From: Branchiostoma belcheri
Taxonomy: Eukaryota > Chordata > Leptocardii > Amphioxiformes > Branchiostomatidae
DNA: 64,000 nucleotides
Assembly: GCF_001625305.1 (NCBI RefSeq)
Contig: NW_017802935.1
Location: forward strand, 1,374,352-1,438,351
Direction: 5' to 3'
Below are positions 51,286-61,909 of this stretch, in pieces. The notes beneath the pieces were generated by a model. It saw only the letters and a program-made list of their open reading frames with translations, had not been told where the DNA came from and did no database searches. The number at the start of each line of letters is the position of its first letter. Position 1 is the stretch's first letter. The translations under genes and the position numbers were made by a program.

Positions 51286-54200
51286 TTAGCGTGGTACAAA
51301 AATGTCAAGATGCTCTTCATCGTCTGATACGTCGTCATCATCGTGATGTTCTCGTCCCTCCTCCCCACCCCCTTCCCCCCCTCTGGCGCCTGGAGGTGGT
51401 ACCGCCTGCTGTAACTTGTCCCAAAACAGCAGCTCTCCCCACAGCAGGTACCTGGAATGGAACAAGCCGAAGCCATGAATGGAGAGTTCAAGAGACAAGC
51501 TTTAACTTTATTTTCTATGCCATTTGGCCACCCTGGACCAAAGCAATACATAGATCAATCTAATCCGAACATTGACGACACTGTAAGCAAGAAATCTTAG
51601 ATTCCAGACCTCCGGAGTTTTGGATTTTCGTGAACGTGTTGGAACTGTACAACATCTGGACCCTGCATGGCCAAGAACTGCTAGACAAGACTGGAGTCAG
51701 TCAAGGGAGCGGTTCCTCCGCAGGAGTGAAAAATGCCTTGGAATGAGATTGGAACTGTAACGGGGCACATGCTGGGTCACCCTCTGCCCTCAACCTATCT
51801 ATGAATCTACTGTCAAAATCACCTCCCACCCTCCACGCAACCGTTATTACTTGGACGGACATACTTCCGCAAAAGAACATTGAAACAAGGTACAAAATAT
51901 CTATAAAATCTACCTAATAAAATGCAATTGTCAGGATCTATGTCTGAAGGGATTGCCTTCTCCTTTGTAAACCATTTGCAAAATTTGTAAGTTTGGGTAC
52001 TAAACATAAGAATTTTTTCTTTGTCGGTAAGTTAATTGGGATAAATTGTAGAGGTTTGAATAGACAACTCATTTCGTGCGTTGTTGTTGTGAAACGAACA
52101 GTTTGAGATAAAGTTTATTTCATTTCGTCTTCCACGACGTTTGCACAACAAAAAAACCCTTACCTGTTTGCCGTCAGATACTGCTTTAAGTCCGGGATGT
52201 CGTCACACGCCTCCAGCTGTAGGTCGTCCATGATGATGATGATGAGGCGGTACGCCTGGTCGGTCACGGCGTGTTGATGAGCCACCTTTAGGAGAAGGAA
52301 TATTGGAAATAAATTAAATGAAGAACTTTATTGCACGACAATTGTACAAGGTACAACGTATGGCAGCGACTACTGAACAAAGTACCAAATGAAAAGGGTA
52401 TAGAATGAAAATTTAACACCCTAACTACTAAACATCAAGACATAATTGTCATTGACGTCGACACACATAGCCATGATCGGAAGTATTGTTTTGGGCGGCA
52501 TTGGTTTAGTGTTAGTTTCTATGTATCTCGTCCTTAGCGCATATTTGGGTTTCATTTGATTGACAGTGGTTGTATGTGGTATGAGATTGCCAGGAATTTG
52601 TACTGTGCCATCATGGTATAAAATATTAATCATAATGAGTAACTTCACTGTAGTCTATTCCCTTAAAAACAATTCGACAGACCTGTCTTGAAATCAACAA
52701 AACACACACCTGGAACTCCCACAGACACCACCTGTCCTGTAGGAACCGCTCGGTGAGCACCAGGAGAGTTCTGCGGCTGTTGGTGATGGAGTCTGTAGCC
52801 TGCTGGATGTTGTTCTGCCCGGGGATGAAGTCGCGATTCCGTAGACAGACCTAAGGGGAATGATAACATCATTCATGCCCCTCACGACGTATCATTGATG
52901 TTGTTACATGAATGTGGTTTTGTTCTTCTTTAATCTACAGGTGCAACTTGCAAATATTCATAGATATAAATACAATGTTTATGGAATTTCATGGTTTAGG
53001 GTAGTTTATTAATGCTTTCACAAAAGATGCCACGCTCAGAATCACCTTGTTTCTTGTTTCAGTTCAGTCATAGTTTTGATAATGAGGTCAAAACGCAACA
53101 GACACCGTTCTATCATACCTTATATGGTTACCGTTCGCGCTCCTTACCTTATGTGGTCGCCGTTTTACCATACCGTTTACCATACCTTATTATGGTGGGT
53201 CAATGTCCTTCATATTAAACTATACCTTGTATGGATGGTCCATGTCTTCCACGTCGTCATATCATACCTTATATGGTCACTGTTACAGCATACCTTATAT
53301 GGTGGGTCCATGTCTATGTCTTCCATGTTATACCATACCTTATATGGTGGGTCCATGTCCTCCAGGACCGTCACCACCTCCCCTGTCCACGAACTCCTCA
53401 TCCTCCACGCAGTACGACACCGTAAAAGTCGTACGTTTTCTCCGGCTCCTGCTCCAGATGCCTCAGGCCCCTGCGGTACCTGGCGTACACCCACACGCGG
53501 ACGTTCTTCCTGCACTTGAAAGCTCCCGCGACCAGGATCAGCAGGATTGCCAGCCCGCCCGGAGCTGCCACCCAGGCTACTAGGGGGTTGTACGGCGCGT
53601 TCTCGTCGTCACCGCAGACAAACGCGTCGTCCGGAAGCTGTATGATCGGCTTGAGGACGTACTTGTCCTCTGCGTTTCCACGCGATCGGCACGTCACGGA
53701 TTCTATCTGGTCCACGACGCTTCTACGTTGGAGCATCCACGCTTTTAGCCAGAGTAAGTGGCAGTCGCAGTCGAATTTGTTGTTATCCAGGGACAATTTC
53801 GTCAACGAAGTTCGGTTGGTAAAAATCCCCGCCGACAACGTCGTCAGATTGTTGTGGTCAAGTCTTAAGACGCGAAGGAAGGTCGGTTGTTGTAACTGGT
53901 GAAAGATCGTCCCTGGTAGATCTAACAGGTTGTTGTCGCTCAACCACAGGACCCGGAGGCTCGCAAGGGGTTTCAGGAGATCCGCCGGAACGTGGGACAA
54001 GTCGTTCCCGTCCAAGTACAACACCGCGAGACGGCGCAGTCCAAGAAACGCGGAGCCATTGACCTCTCGAATGGCGTTTGTGCTCAGGTTTAGTATGAGA
54101 AGATTTGGCGCGTTTCCGAACGCGAAAGACGGGACGTATTGTATGGAGTTTACGTCGAGTCTCGCCAGGGCGGTGTCAGCCGGATATCGGTCCGGCACGG

Positions 54201-56958
54201 CAGTAAGCCCGCGTCCGGTGCAGAACACCTCGGCGACAAACGTGCTTGTTCTACAGTAACATCGCTCCGGACAAGGCGGGGAGGCAACGGGACACCGTAG
54301 GACATTGTTAGAAACGTTGTTAACAACAACCGCAACTTCGTTGGCATTGTTTAAGGTGCAGGTTGTTCTGTCAATTATTTCATAGCCCACATCAACAGTA
54401 CTATGACACCAAGATGGGCTGCCCTGTCTAGATAGAACAAACAAGCAAGCAGCTTTCGGCATGATTCGTCCGGTTAAGGTTGGGTCCCTCCAATAGGACA
54501 CAGACAAGGACGCCATCCTACAGTCACAGTCAAAGTATGGAACAAAGTTGAAGTTTATTTGGATAGAAGAGTTTTCCATCAAGGTCCTGTTGCTGAAGAG
54601 TTTGGCGAAGTCATCGGGAAATGAGTACGGCGAGAAATCGAACGGAAACAACAAATCAATACGGACGCCCCTTTGATTCTCGAAGTCGAACGCTCCTTTC
54701 TCAATGGTTCTCGGTTGTCGCATTTTCAGTAATGTGAGATTTTTCAGGTGGCGGAAGGTTCCCGATTGGATAGCTGTTAAATCACAGCCTGTCAGATCAA
54801 TCATGGAAAGACTCTCTGCACCTACGAACAGATTGGGAACTAGATCAGCCAGCTGGGGCAACTTTGTCAATGATAATGTCTCTAACCGTTTGAGATTAGC
54901 GAAAGGCAAGGTCGACAATCCCTGTTGAGTCAGCAATGTCCCATTAAGATACAACTTCCGGAGGTTTGTTAGGCCATTAAATGTGTCTTTATCCAAACTG
55001 TCCAGTGCAGCGTTTGCAAGATTCAAGTATTCCAAACGATCTAAATCTTCGAATAAGTTTCCTGGCAAGTTCACGATGTTCTTGACAGAAGCAGACCATC
55101 CAAGATCTTGAAGATCTAATACCTGTAAGGAACGCAAGCCTGCGAATATCTTAGGAGGAAGTGAAAGTCTTCGCTGAGAAAACCAGCCAGTCATCTTCAG
55201 TGTTTTGAGGGACGCGAGGTCTTTGAACATGTTGTTCTGCAACTGAATGTGTGTATAGCGAGATTCGTCTCTAAAATTTTTCTCCAAACTGAGATCCAAA
55301 TGTTGCAGCGACGTGAGCCCCGAGAATAACGTATCTACGGCAGAGGCAGTCTCTTCCTCGAATACACAGTCTACCATGTGCAGCGACTGCAGTGAAGTAA
55401 GATTTCGAAACAGGTGGCCTGAGATGTTATGGAAGTATTGCTGGCTTAAGTCTATCACCTGAATATTGAGCCCTGCGAAAAACAGTGGCGGCAATGTAAG
55501 TGTTTTAGAATACGAATCTGTCGTTTTTGAAAACTTGAACGTATGCAGGAGAGGAACGTCGTGGAAAAATCCAGTCGGTAAATACGTTAAGGATCTGATT
55601 CTATAAAGATGTACTTCCTTCAGAGACGGAAGGCTACTGAATGTGGAAACCGGCAGCGTCCCGCATCTGACTTCGCTGTTTTCGAGTCGGACAATTTCCA
55701 GAGACGACAGCCCTGTGAACAGGCGCTGGAAGTCCGTGTAACAGAACTTTCCCGAGCTGTTCTCTGTGGCACGAGCGACCATGTTCTCAATCCTGATCTC
55801 TCTCAGGGACTCTAACCCTTGGAATATGTCCCCTGGCAGTTCGGGGTTTCCGTCGAGCCAAATGCGACGAACAGATGAAAGTCCAGTGAACATGTCGTTT
55901 GGAAGATATTTGATCTCAGGGCTATAGCTACGGACGTCGTCAGTATCAAATTGTATGGACAGATTGACTACATTATGAAGACCTTCGAACATGCCTCCTC
56001 CGGTGTTTTGTAGACGTATAGAGTGAAGTGTAACGGACTCCAGTGATGTCGCTCCTTGAAATGCTTGAGGAGAAATACCAACTTTCGCCTCTCCGTAGCA
56101 CCGGTACCCTCTAGCCCATTGGACAGAACGGAGATTCGCACAACCAGCAAATGCCCGGCCCGTTACGTTAACGCCGGTAAGACTAATGTTTCGGATAGTG
56201 TGAGCTATGTCGCGGAATGTCACATTCGACACAACGGGCGCTTGCCTACAGCCACCAGTTTGCAATGTTAAAGTTTCGATGGAGAGAAGACCTTCGAACG
56301 GCCGCTCCGGCAATTGGATGGTCTGTCCATCATCGGTAAACAAGGTAAGGTTTTGCAGCGCCGCCAGACCACGAAACGCGCCTGGCTTGACGACTATGTC
56401 CTTTTCAGACCTGACTGTTACGTTTTGTACTTTTGAAAGTCTACTCAACGCGTTCGGCTCTAGTGTTAGACGCGCTTGTGCAGTCAGCTGGAACGCGACT
56501 AGATCCGACATCTCCGGGAAAAAGTTAGTCGCGATGTTGTCGACTGATGTGGGGAGGGTGAGGGAGAGCTTTTTCAGACCGCGGATGCTTCGCAAGTACG
56601 AAACTGAGGAGTTCGAATCGAGACACTTCCAGACGTTCAATTCTTCGGCTACGATGAATCGGTTTTGTAGAGCGTCCATCGCCCAATTTGGATCACAACC
56701 CATAACTATCGCACCGAATTCCTGGCGATCGAAGAGCGCATCCAACGTCGTCGTGGTCACTTCGCAATAGCTAATGCAATGTTGAAGCTGTTGACTAGAA
56801 CACCCCGTACAGTTGTGAGTATAAACATATATCGTTCGATCTTCACTGAAGAATAGGTCATCAAGGACGTCGCATGAAGGGCATCGCAAATCAATGGCAG
56901 AAAGCCCGCTCAGGAAAATCACACTTATCACAAATGGAATGTCCCTGCTGCGTTCCAT
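51286..56958 (-). CDS. Toll-like receptor, multiple-cysteine-cluster type, TIR domain over four exons, with two single-base frame breaks
   Basis: Exons: 56958-53339, 52850-52710, 52285-52164 and 51451-51286. Exon 1 has a signal peptide (FVISVIFLSGLSAIDL) and many LRRs. A first C-terminal cap (DCDCRM, about residue 810) and an N-terminal cap (CPERCYC, about 896) sit inside the ectodomain. More LRRs, a second cap (FDCDCHLLW, about 1065) and a membrane helix (LVAWVAAPGGLAILLILVAG) follow. This double-cap layout is the protostome/Toll type. The TIR domain starts YDFY and continues VSYCVEDEEFVDR, EVVTVLEDMDPPYK, then exon 2 (RNRDFIPG, box 2, and WCLWEFQ), exon 3 (YRLIIIIMDD) and exon 4 (FWDKLQ, box 3), ending in an acidic tail. 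Two extra bases, in CC at 53420-53421 and CCCC at 53380-53383 on the plus strand, break the frame at the TIR start. As written, translation stops at 53398 after 1186 residues, leaving a receptor without TIR. It is either a recent pseudogene or has base-call errors. Confidence 0.85.
51460..52160. other. Toll-like receptor intron 3, no further gene
   Basis: The stretch lies between TIR exons 3 and 4. Short frames on both strands have no recognisable domains. Confidence 0.5.
52315..52420 (-). mobile_element. Retroposon 3' tail in Toll-like receptor intron 2
   Basis: aatgaagaactttattgcac followed by gacaattgtacaaggtac resembles the reversed LINE tails seen at 30805 and 12388. No coding frame. 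Confidence 0.4.
53112..53365 (-). repeat. Degenerate minisatellite made of the Toll-like receptor exon 1/intron 1 junction
   Basis: About seven copies of ccttatatggt, several followed by gggtccatgtc, reach from the exon end into the intron. Two nearby copies carry equivalent donors at 53339/53338 and 53294/53293 (both AAG|GTATG), 45 bp apart, so both keep frame. Confidence 0.85.
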
Positions 56959-56959
56959 G

Positions 56960-57735
56960 CTTCAATTGAGTTTGACTTTTGATAACAAAAGTAACACGAA
57001 GGGCCAGTGCTGTGTTCCTGTTCCGTTTTGCCGAGTTTCTCTATGCTTCACGTGTTTTTGATGTGCTTTTGTTCCACTAACTGCGTGGTTTCGTAGCCTT
57101 TGTTATACACTCTAAGGCGCTTTCAGATTGGGCCTAACCAGCAATGGAAAGGCTACTCTCTCGAAGCTGAGGATCAGGCGTCGTTTTATTTTTGGCTTGC
57201 TTTGAGGAGTTTTTATTGGGCTCTTTTTTGTACTGGTATCTTTTTTTACGCCAGCCTCGGGTGGCAAAGGGTAACTGTCTGGCAAATAGATACTGCCTGG
57301 CCAATCTGATGCTGTCTTTGCATCCACCGAAAGATCTTCTTGGAGATTACAGAAGGGCTGTATAAAAGCGTGATGTAGTTAGGATATGCGATGTGTAGCC
57401 TGTGTTTTACAATCTCTAGCTTCCAATGCCTGATCGGGCCTGAATGTTAGAAGCGGGATGTCGTCAGGCTACGTCGTTTCGTTCCTTGCCCGAGAAAAGC
57501 TGGGTGAAACTCCAATTGTTTTCTGTTTTACGGTAGACGAGTCGATTTTCTTCTTTGCACGGTCAAGATTTTATCTTCTCTTGGCGTTGTGTCTTCTGTA
57601 CGATCCCAACACCACTGTGAGCCAGTTTATTTTGAACTTCCCCAGTGACGAACATGGAAGGTGCCCAACACACTCCAAAGAACCAAGGACCTGGGTAGGG
57701 TTTAAAAAAGAGGAACAAACGTCAAAAAGCTAAGA
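56960..57735. other. Toll-like receptor upstream region, no gene
   Basis: The promoter of the minus-strand receptor gene is expected just right of 56958, but no TATA box is evident. 57120-57300 has an arm-like segment (gcgtcgttttatttttggc, tactggtatc) related to the foldback family at 3715 and 21955. Confidence 0.4.
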
Positions 57736-57753
57736 AAAGAAGACAATACCATG

Positions 57754-58075
57754 CTAAAAGTTAAAAATTTTGGTCCAACACAAAAAGAAATTCTCTCACC
57801 TAGAGCTTTCGTCCAGTCACTCTGGTATTCCTCAGTAGACTGACCCAGTGAAGCTTGTCCTTGAAGTTTCCTTGAAGTGTGACGTCTACCAGATACCTTT
57901 GACCCAGTGTTGACGTCACACTTCAAAGAAGCCACGTGACAAGCTTCACTGGGTCAGTCTACTGAGGAAGACCAGGGTGACTGGTCGAAAGCTCTAGGTG
58001 AGAGAACTTTTTTGTGTTGGAACAAACGTTTTAACTTTAAACATGTAACTACCAACACAGATGAAATTTCATGAT
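57754..58075. mobile_element. Foldback element with 14-bp target duplication
   Basis: AAGACAATACCATG is found at 57740-57753 and again at 58076-58089. Between them, arms of about 85 bp face each other (left ttctctcacctagagctttc...gaagcttgtc, right gacaagcttcactgggtcag...ctaggtgagagaac) around a centre with a smaller gtgacgtc/gacgtcac palindrome. The 3' side adds the tail ctaccaacacagatgaaatt. No coding frame. Confidence 0.85.
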
Positions 58076-58656
58076 AAGACAATACCATGTCAAAGAGAAA
58101 AGATAAAAAAATGGAAATTCTGCTGCAGCTCACTGGACGTAAATTCCCTGTCTGGTCATTCTGTAGAACATCTTTAACTTTACGGATCATCCTTATGCAG
58201 TTTTGAGACTAATTGTAAAATTATGAGCTTTACTCAGAATTTCATCATCAAAAGTGGTCGTTTTGTATCTGATTGATATTTTCGACTTCAATTATTCTAC
58301 TCGTGTCCTATCAGTGATTCTGAGGGATAGGGGTTGGGACTTGCGCTCGTTGAATTTCATCTACTAAACCCCAATTAGCTTGTTTTGATTTTGTATATTT
58401 GTTTATTTGTCCATGTAATCAGTATATCTCTGTTTAATCATTTTGTGTCACCGTGTTTGTGTAGATGGTGCCGTTAATATAAGTTTCATGGAACTTGAGT
58501 TCGACGCCATCTTGTATGTTTTTATGTTTTTGCTGTTCTAATAATTCAAAAAAAGCCACTGGATGGCCCGAAATCCACCTATAGTATAGAGGCTTGACCA
58601 ATTTACCGAATACCACATACCAAGATGCATGCATATACTAAGATTTTTTTTATTTT

Positions 58657-59024
58657 AGGCCACACCAATTTAATTTGTTGGTTCTCTGATTTTTTAATAA
58701 GAAATATGAAGCGACAGGGCGAAAAAAAATAAAAATAGAAACAGGTCTAGTGATCCTATTATAGCCCCAAATGCTAAGATAGGAGCCATGAAATCAACAC
58801 AAAAGGCTGGGTTAGTATTTAAACAATGAATTTTGAACTTTTACTCAAACCACTGAATTGATAGATGGAAAAATCTGTAGCAACTAGGAGAAAAAGGACT
58901 TTCCTCAACTGTTGGGGGAAAGATGAGTATTTTTAGTTTATTCAGAACCAGAATCTTTTTTTTTGCAAATTAAAAAAAAGGAAGAGGCGAATCCGAGAAC
59001 CAACAAATTAAATTGGTGTGGCCT
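58657..59024. mobile_element. MITE with perfect 30-bp terminal inverted repeats
   Basis: 58657-58686 (AGGCCACACCAATTTAATTT then gttggttctc) is exactly complementary to 58995-59024. The 368-bp element is of the same family as 17953-18406 and shares the outer 12 bases. Confidence 0.85.
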
Positions 59025-59639
59025 TGTTTTCAAAATGAATTCGACGAGCGATCTCCTTGATCAACCCACACACATTCTAACAAGGCCGCTCTTACATAGG
59101 GCACTCTCTCACGCTCGGGTGTTTATGCAAATGAAAAAAAAACAACATAATATTGTCGGTATGTATACATGATGTATAATATATAAAAATCTACATTGTA
59201 TCTTACATTTATGCCAGAATTTGATATGCTTGTCTTTCTCAATCAAATTTTAGAAATCTGTTCCTAGTTTTTTTTATTAAATTCTTAGTATGAAAAGAAG
59301 TAAACATGCATCTCGAGACCTGCGTCATCATTAGAATTTTAATCATGGTCATAAATATAAATGTTATTCAAATAGCCAGCTTCAGACAATTAACTCCTAC
59401 GGTAAGTTTGTCACACACGGCATTACGGATCAGCTACCGAAGGAGGCAGACGCACCCTACAACAACAACTGTTACAAGCTGCGCCCGACTTTGCCAAGAA
59501 AGTGCCAACTGAAGCTAGTCTGACGCACTTGAAAGGTACGTTTCTACTTCACGTAAAAAACATAAATTTGTTTGTCATTAATTTGCCGTATGATTTTTAT
59601 GCACTTTTACCAATATGTTTTTTTTTGTAAATAATTTAT

Positions 59640-59768
59640 TTTGTATCTTTGTTTTCTTGTTTGTTACTTAAGTATATTTTGTAAATGTATGTCCGCAGGG
59701 AACATTGAACAACGCCCTTGCGGTGACACGTTTTACCCTGGGTAAATAAATAAAAATGAAATGAAATA
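59640..59768 (+). mobile_element. Retroposon 3' end
   Basis: gtccgcagggaacattgaac, cttgcggtgacacg and gggtaaataaataaaaatga form the 3' end of the LINE/SINE family seen at 43.1-43.2 kb. The frame just upstream (59410-59530) is too short to classify. Confidence 0.5.
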
Positions 59769-59804
59769 AATGTTAAAATTTGCAGAGAAGACAGCTTTTC
59801 AAAC

Positions 59805-60080
59805 GTTGTCCCAGCCATACGTAGCCTCCTTCGCAGACGTGTTGGGCGTCGGCGTTATTTTTTTTTATATAATGCCTTGGAGGGACGATTTTGCTGCCGA
59901 GGGAGTTTTGCGAAGTCTGCGAAGGAGGCTAGGCATACGCACATACACAGGCAATCAGGTTCATTCACCAAGCAGATGTTAGAATGCCGTTTTCGAACTG
60001 TCAACAATCTTGGCAGATAGCCGTCAAAGAAGCCTGGCCTTCAGAAAGCGTTAACAATCTTTCATCTTAACATCTGCTTG
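59805..60080. mobile_element. Foldback element
   Basis: cgtagcctccttcgcagacg faces cgaagtctgcgaaggaggct. A second pair, caagcagatgttag and taacatctgcttgg, lies further right. No frame. Confidence 0.65.
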
Positions 60081-60334
60081 GAGATTATGTTTGTTCTGAA
60101 AACAGTATCAGTGGTGTCGTTGAGATTTTGTACGTTTTTACATTATTCATAAGGTAATACGTGACTGTTAAGGGGGTCTAAGAAAAACAGTCCTTTATTT
60201 AAAGGTCTGCTTTAATGATATGACAGAAACTAACATGATGTATAACTAAAGATCCTTTTAAAGAAAAGTGTTCTATTCTTTACTCTTCTGCTCATTCCCT
60301 TGCCTGAGTGTGCTGCAAACTGGGAATAATAAGG

Positions 60335-60665
60335 AGTACACCAAAATGCTTAGGATTGTTAAAAATGTACACTGGTACCAAAAGATACCAAATGGTGTAC
60401 TATACGAAAACCTACCCACAGTGAGCGGAACAATAAGAAAACGAAGGTTGAAGTTCATATCGGACACTGCTACTGAAGTGAGAATGAAATCATAAACCAG
60501 TTTACTGTGGGAGCCCTCACATGGAAAAAGAAGTCGAGGTCGTCCAGCAAGAAACTATATTCACCAATTAATGGACGACACCCAGCTCGACAGGAAAAAG
60601 CTGATGGTAGAAATGAAGGATAGGAAGAGATGGAGAGCTATCATTGGCACCAGTGAGTGAGTGAG
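60335..60665 (+). mobile_element. LINE 3' fragment (C-terminal end of an endonuclease/reverse-transcriptase polyprotein)
   Basis: The conceptual reading LRIVKNVHWYQKIPNGVLY, then TIRKRRLKFISD, a stop, then LLWEPSHGKRSRGRPARNY, QLMDDTQLDRKKLMVEM and DRKRWRA is the C-terminal tail of a common animal LINE polyprotein. A stop at 60493 and the missing RT core show it is a dead fragment. Confidence 0.75.
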
Positions 60666-60669
60666 TGGG

Positions 60670-61905
60670 TGAAGGAGTAAACGACATTAATATTCAAGCG
60701 GCAAGTCACAGACAATTAACAGCGCCATATTTTAGAACGTTATTCTAACGATTACTTGTTTTTTACCTTTATTTTCTTGCTCTTCCTTATCAAAAGAAAT
60801 ACACGAAAGGGCAGAGATAGATTCTAGTATTTTCTAAATGGGGCAAAGAATCAAGATTGCTAAAATGAGCCCGCCGCGGGCTGTTTTTCTGCACTTTAGG
60901 ACGTGGCCGGGCGGTCGCCGGGCTGTCCTTTACTGGTGTCCAGGCAGTTTTAAGGGCTTGGAAACGCGATTTTTTTAAAGTTAATATTTCAGTCGCTTAT
61001 CTAGTACATACTTTAAAGTATGTAAACCGCATTCTCCCACTATATATTGACCCTTATTGAGCAAAAAGACCCGAAAATCTAACGGAAAATGGTTACTGGA
61101 AGGGTCCTTGGCTGATTTTTATGAGACCACCCAGGCAACTACCGGTGGACTAGCCCCTTACTGTACTGCACTGCTGTGTGGCCGAGGGCTATTGAAAACG
61201 GAGATGGGCGCAGCCCTATGCGTCACAAGAAGCGGAAGGACTTTCTAGGTGACAGACAATAAAGGACTTATCTTTTGCTCTAGGGCTTTTTTTGCTGTTT
61301 TAAATACCCGAAGTATGAAATGCTGATGGAAATGTGCTAATGTGAAGCAGTATGTATCAATATTATATAAAATATTGCCCTGTTCGAAATATTTTCACCA
61401 TGCAGGCCCTCCTAACCTCCTCCCTCGGAACTTAGGCCTGGTTGTTACACACTCCAAGGACATTTATAGTGCATACAATGATTATATAACGTCCTTGCGC
61501 ACTTTAAACACTATATTATAATAGAACTGCAGAAAAACGTATACTAAGTGTGCAGAAAAAACGGCCAGAATGGACTGGAGGGAGAGAGTCTGGGACCGGG
61601 AACCATCCCCGACATGGTGAAAAGCACAGCAGCAAAAAGCGGAATACGAACTTACTGTTTTGAAAAGTCAATCAGAAGCTATACATCTGCCCGGTCTTCC
61701 ATTTTACAACCACTGTGACATATTTTGTGAGAGGCGAAAACAGAGACAAAATGTTGGTAGGACCATTTGAGTCAGACTTCATTTTGTCTCCTTTCTGAAC
61801 AGAGAAAACCTTTTTCATCTTTAATTTATCTTTTAATTCTAGATTCCACATGTAAAGTTTGTGTCATGATAGAAAGGTGCCTCCTAATCTTTCTAGGTGA
61901 CAGAG
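60670..61905. other. Upstream of the LRR receptor gene, no gene seen
   Basis: Contains gcccgccgcgggc near 60868 and ccttactgtactgc-type low-complexity words. A pyrimidine-rich acceptor-like tract (cctcctaatctttctag) at about 61880-61896 precedes the LRR gene start codon, so a non-coding first exon may lie upstream. Confidence 0.35.
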
Positions 61906-61909
61906 AACC

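Noticed and set aside
57702..58190. Two minus-strand frames of 77-78 codons
   Set aside because: They lie in the arms of a foldback element and have no recognisable domain.
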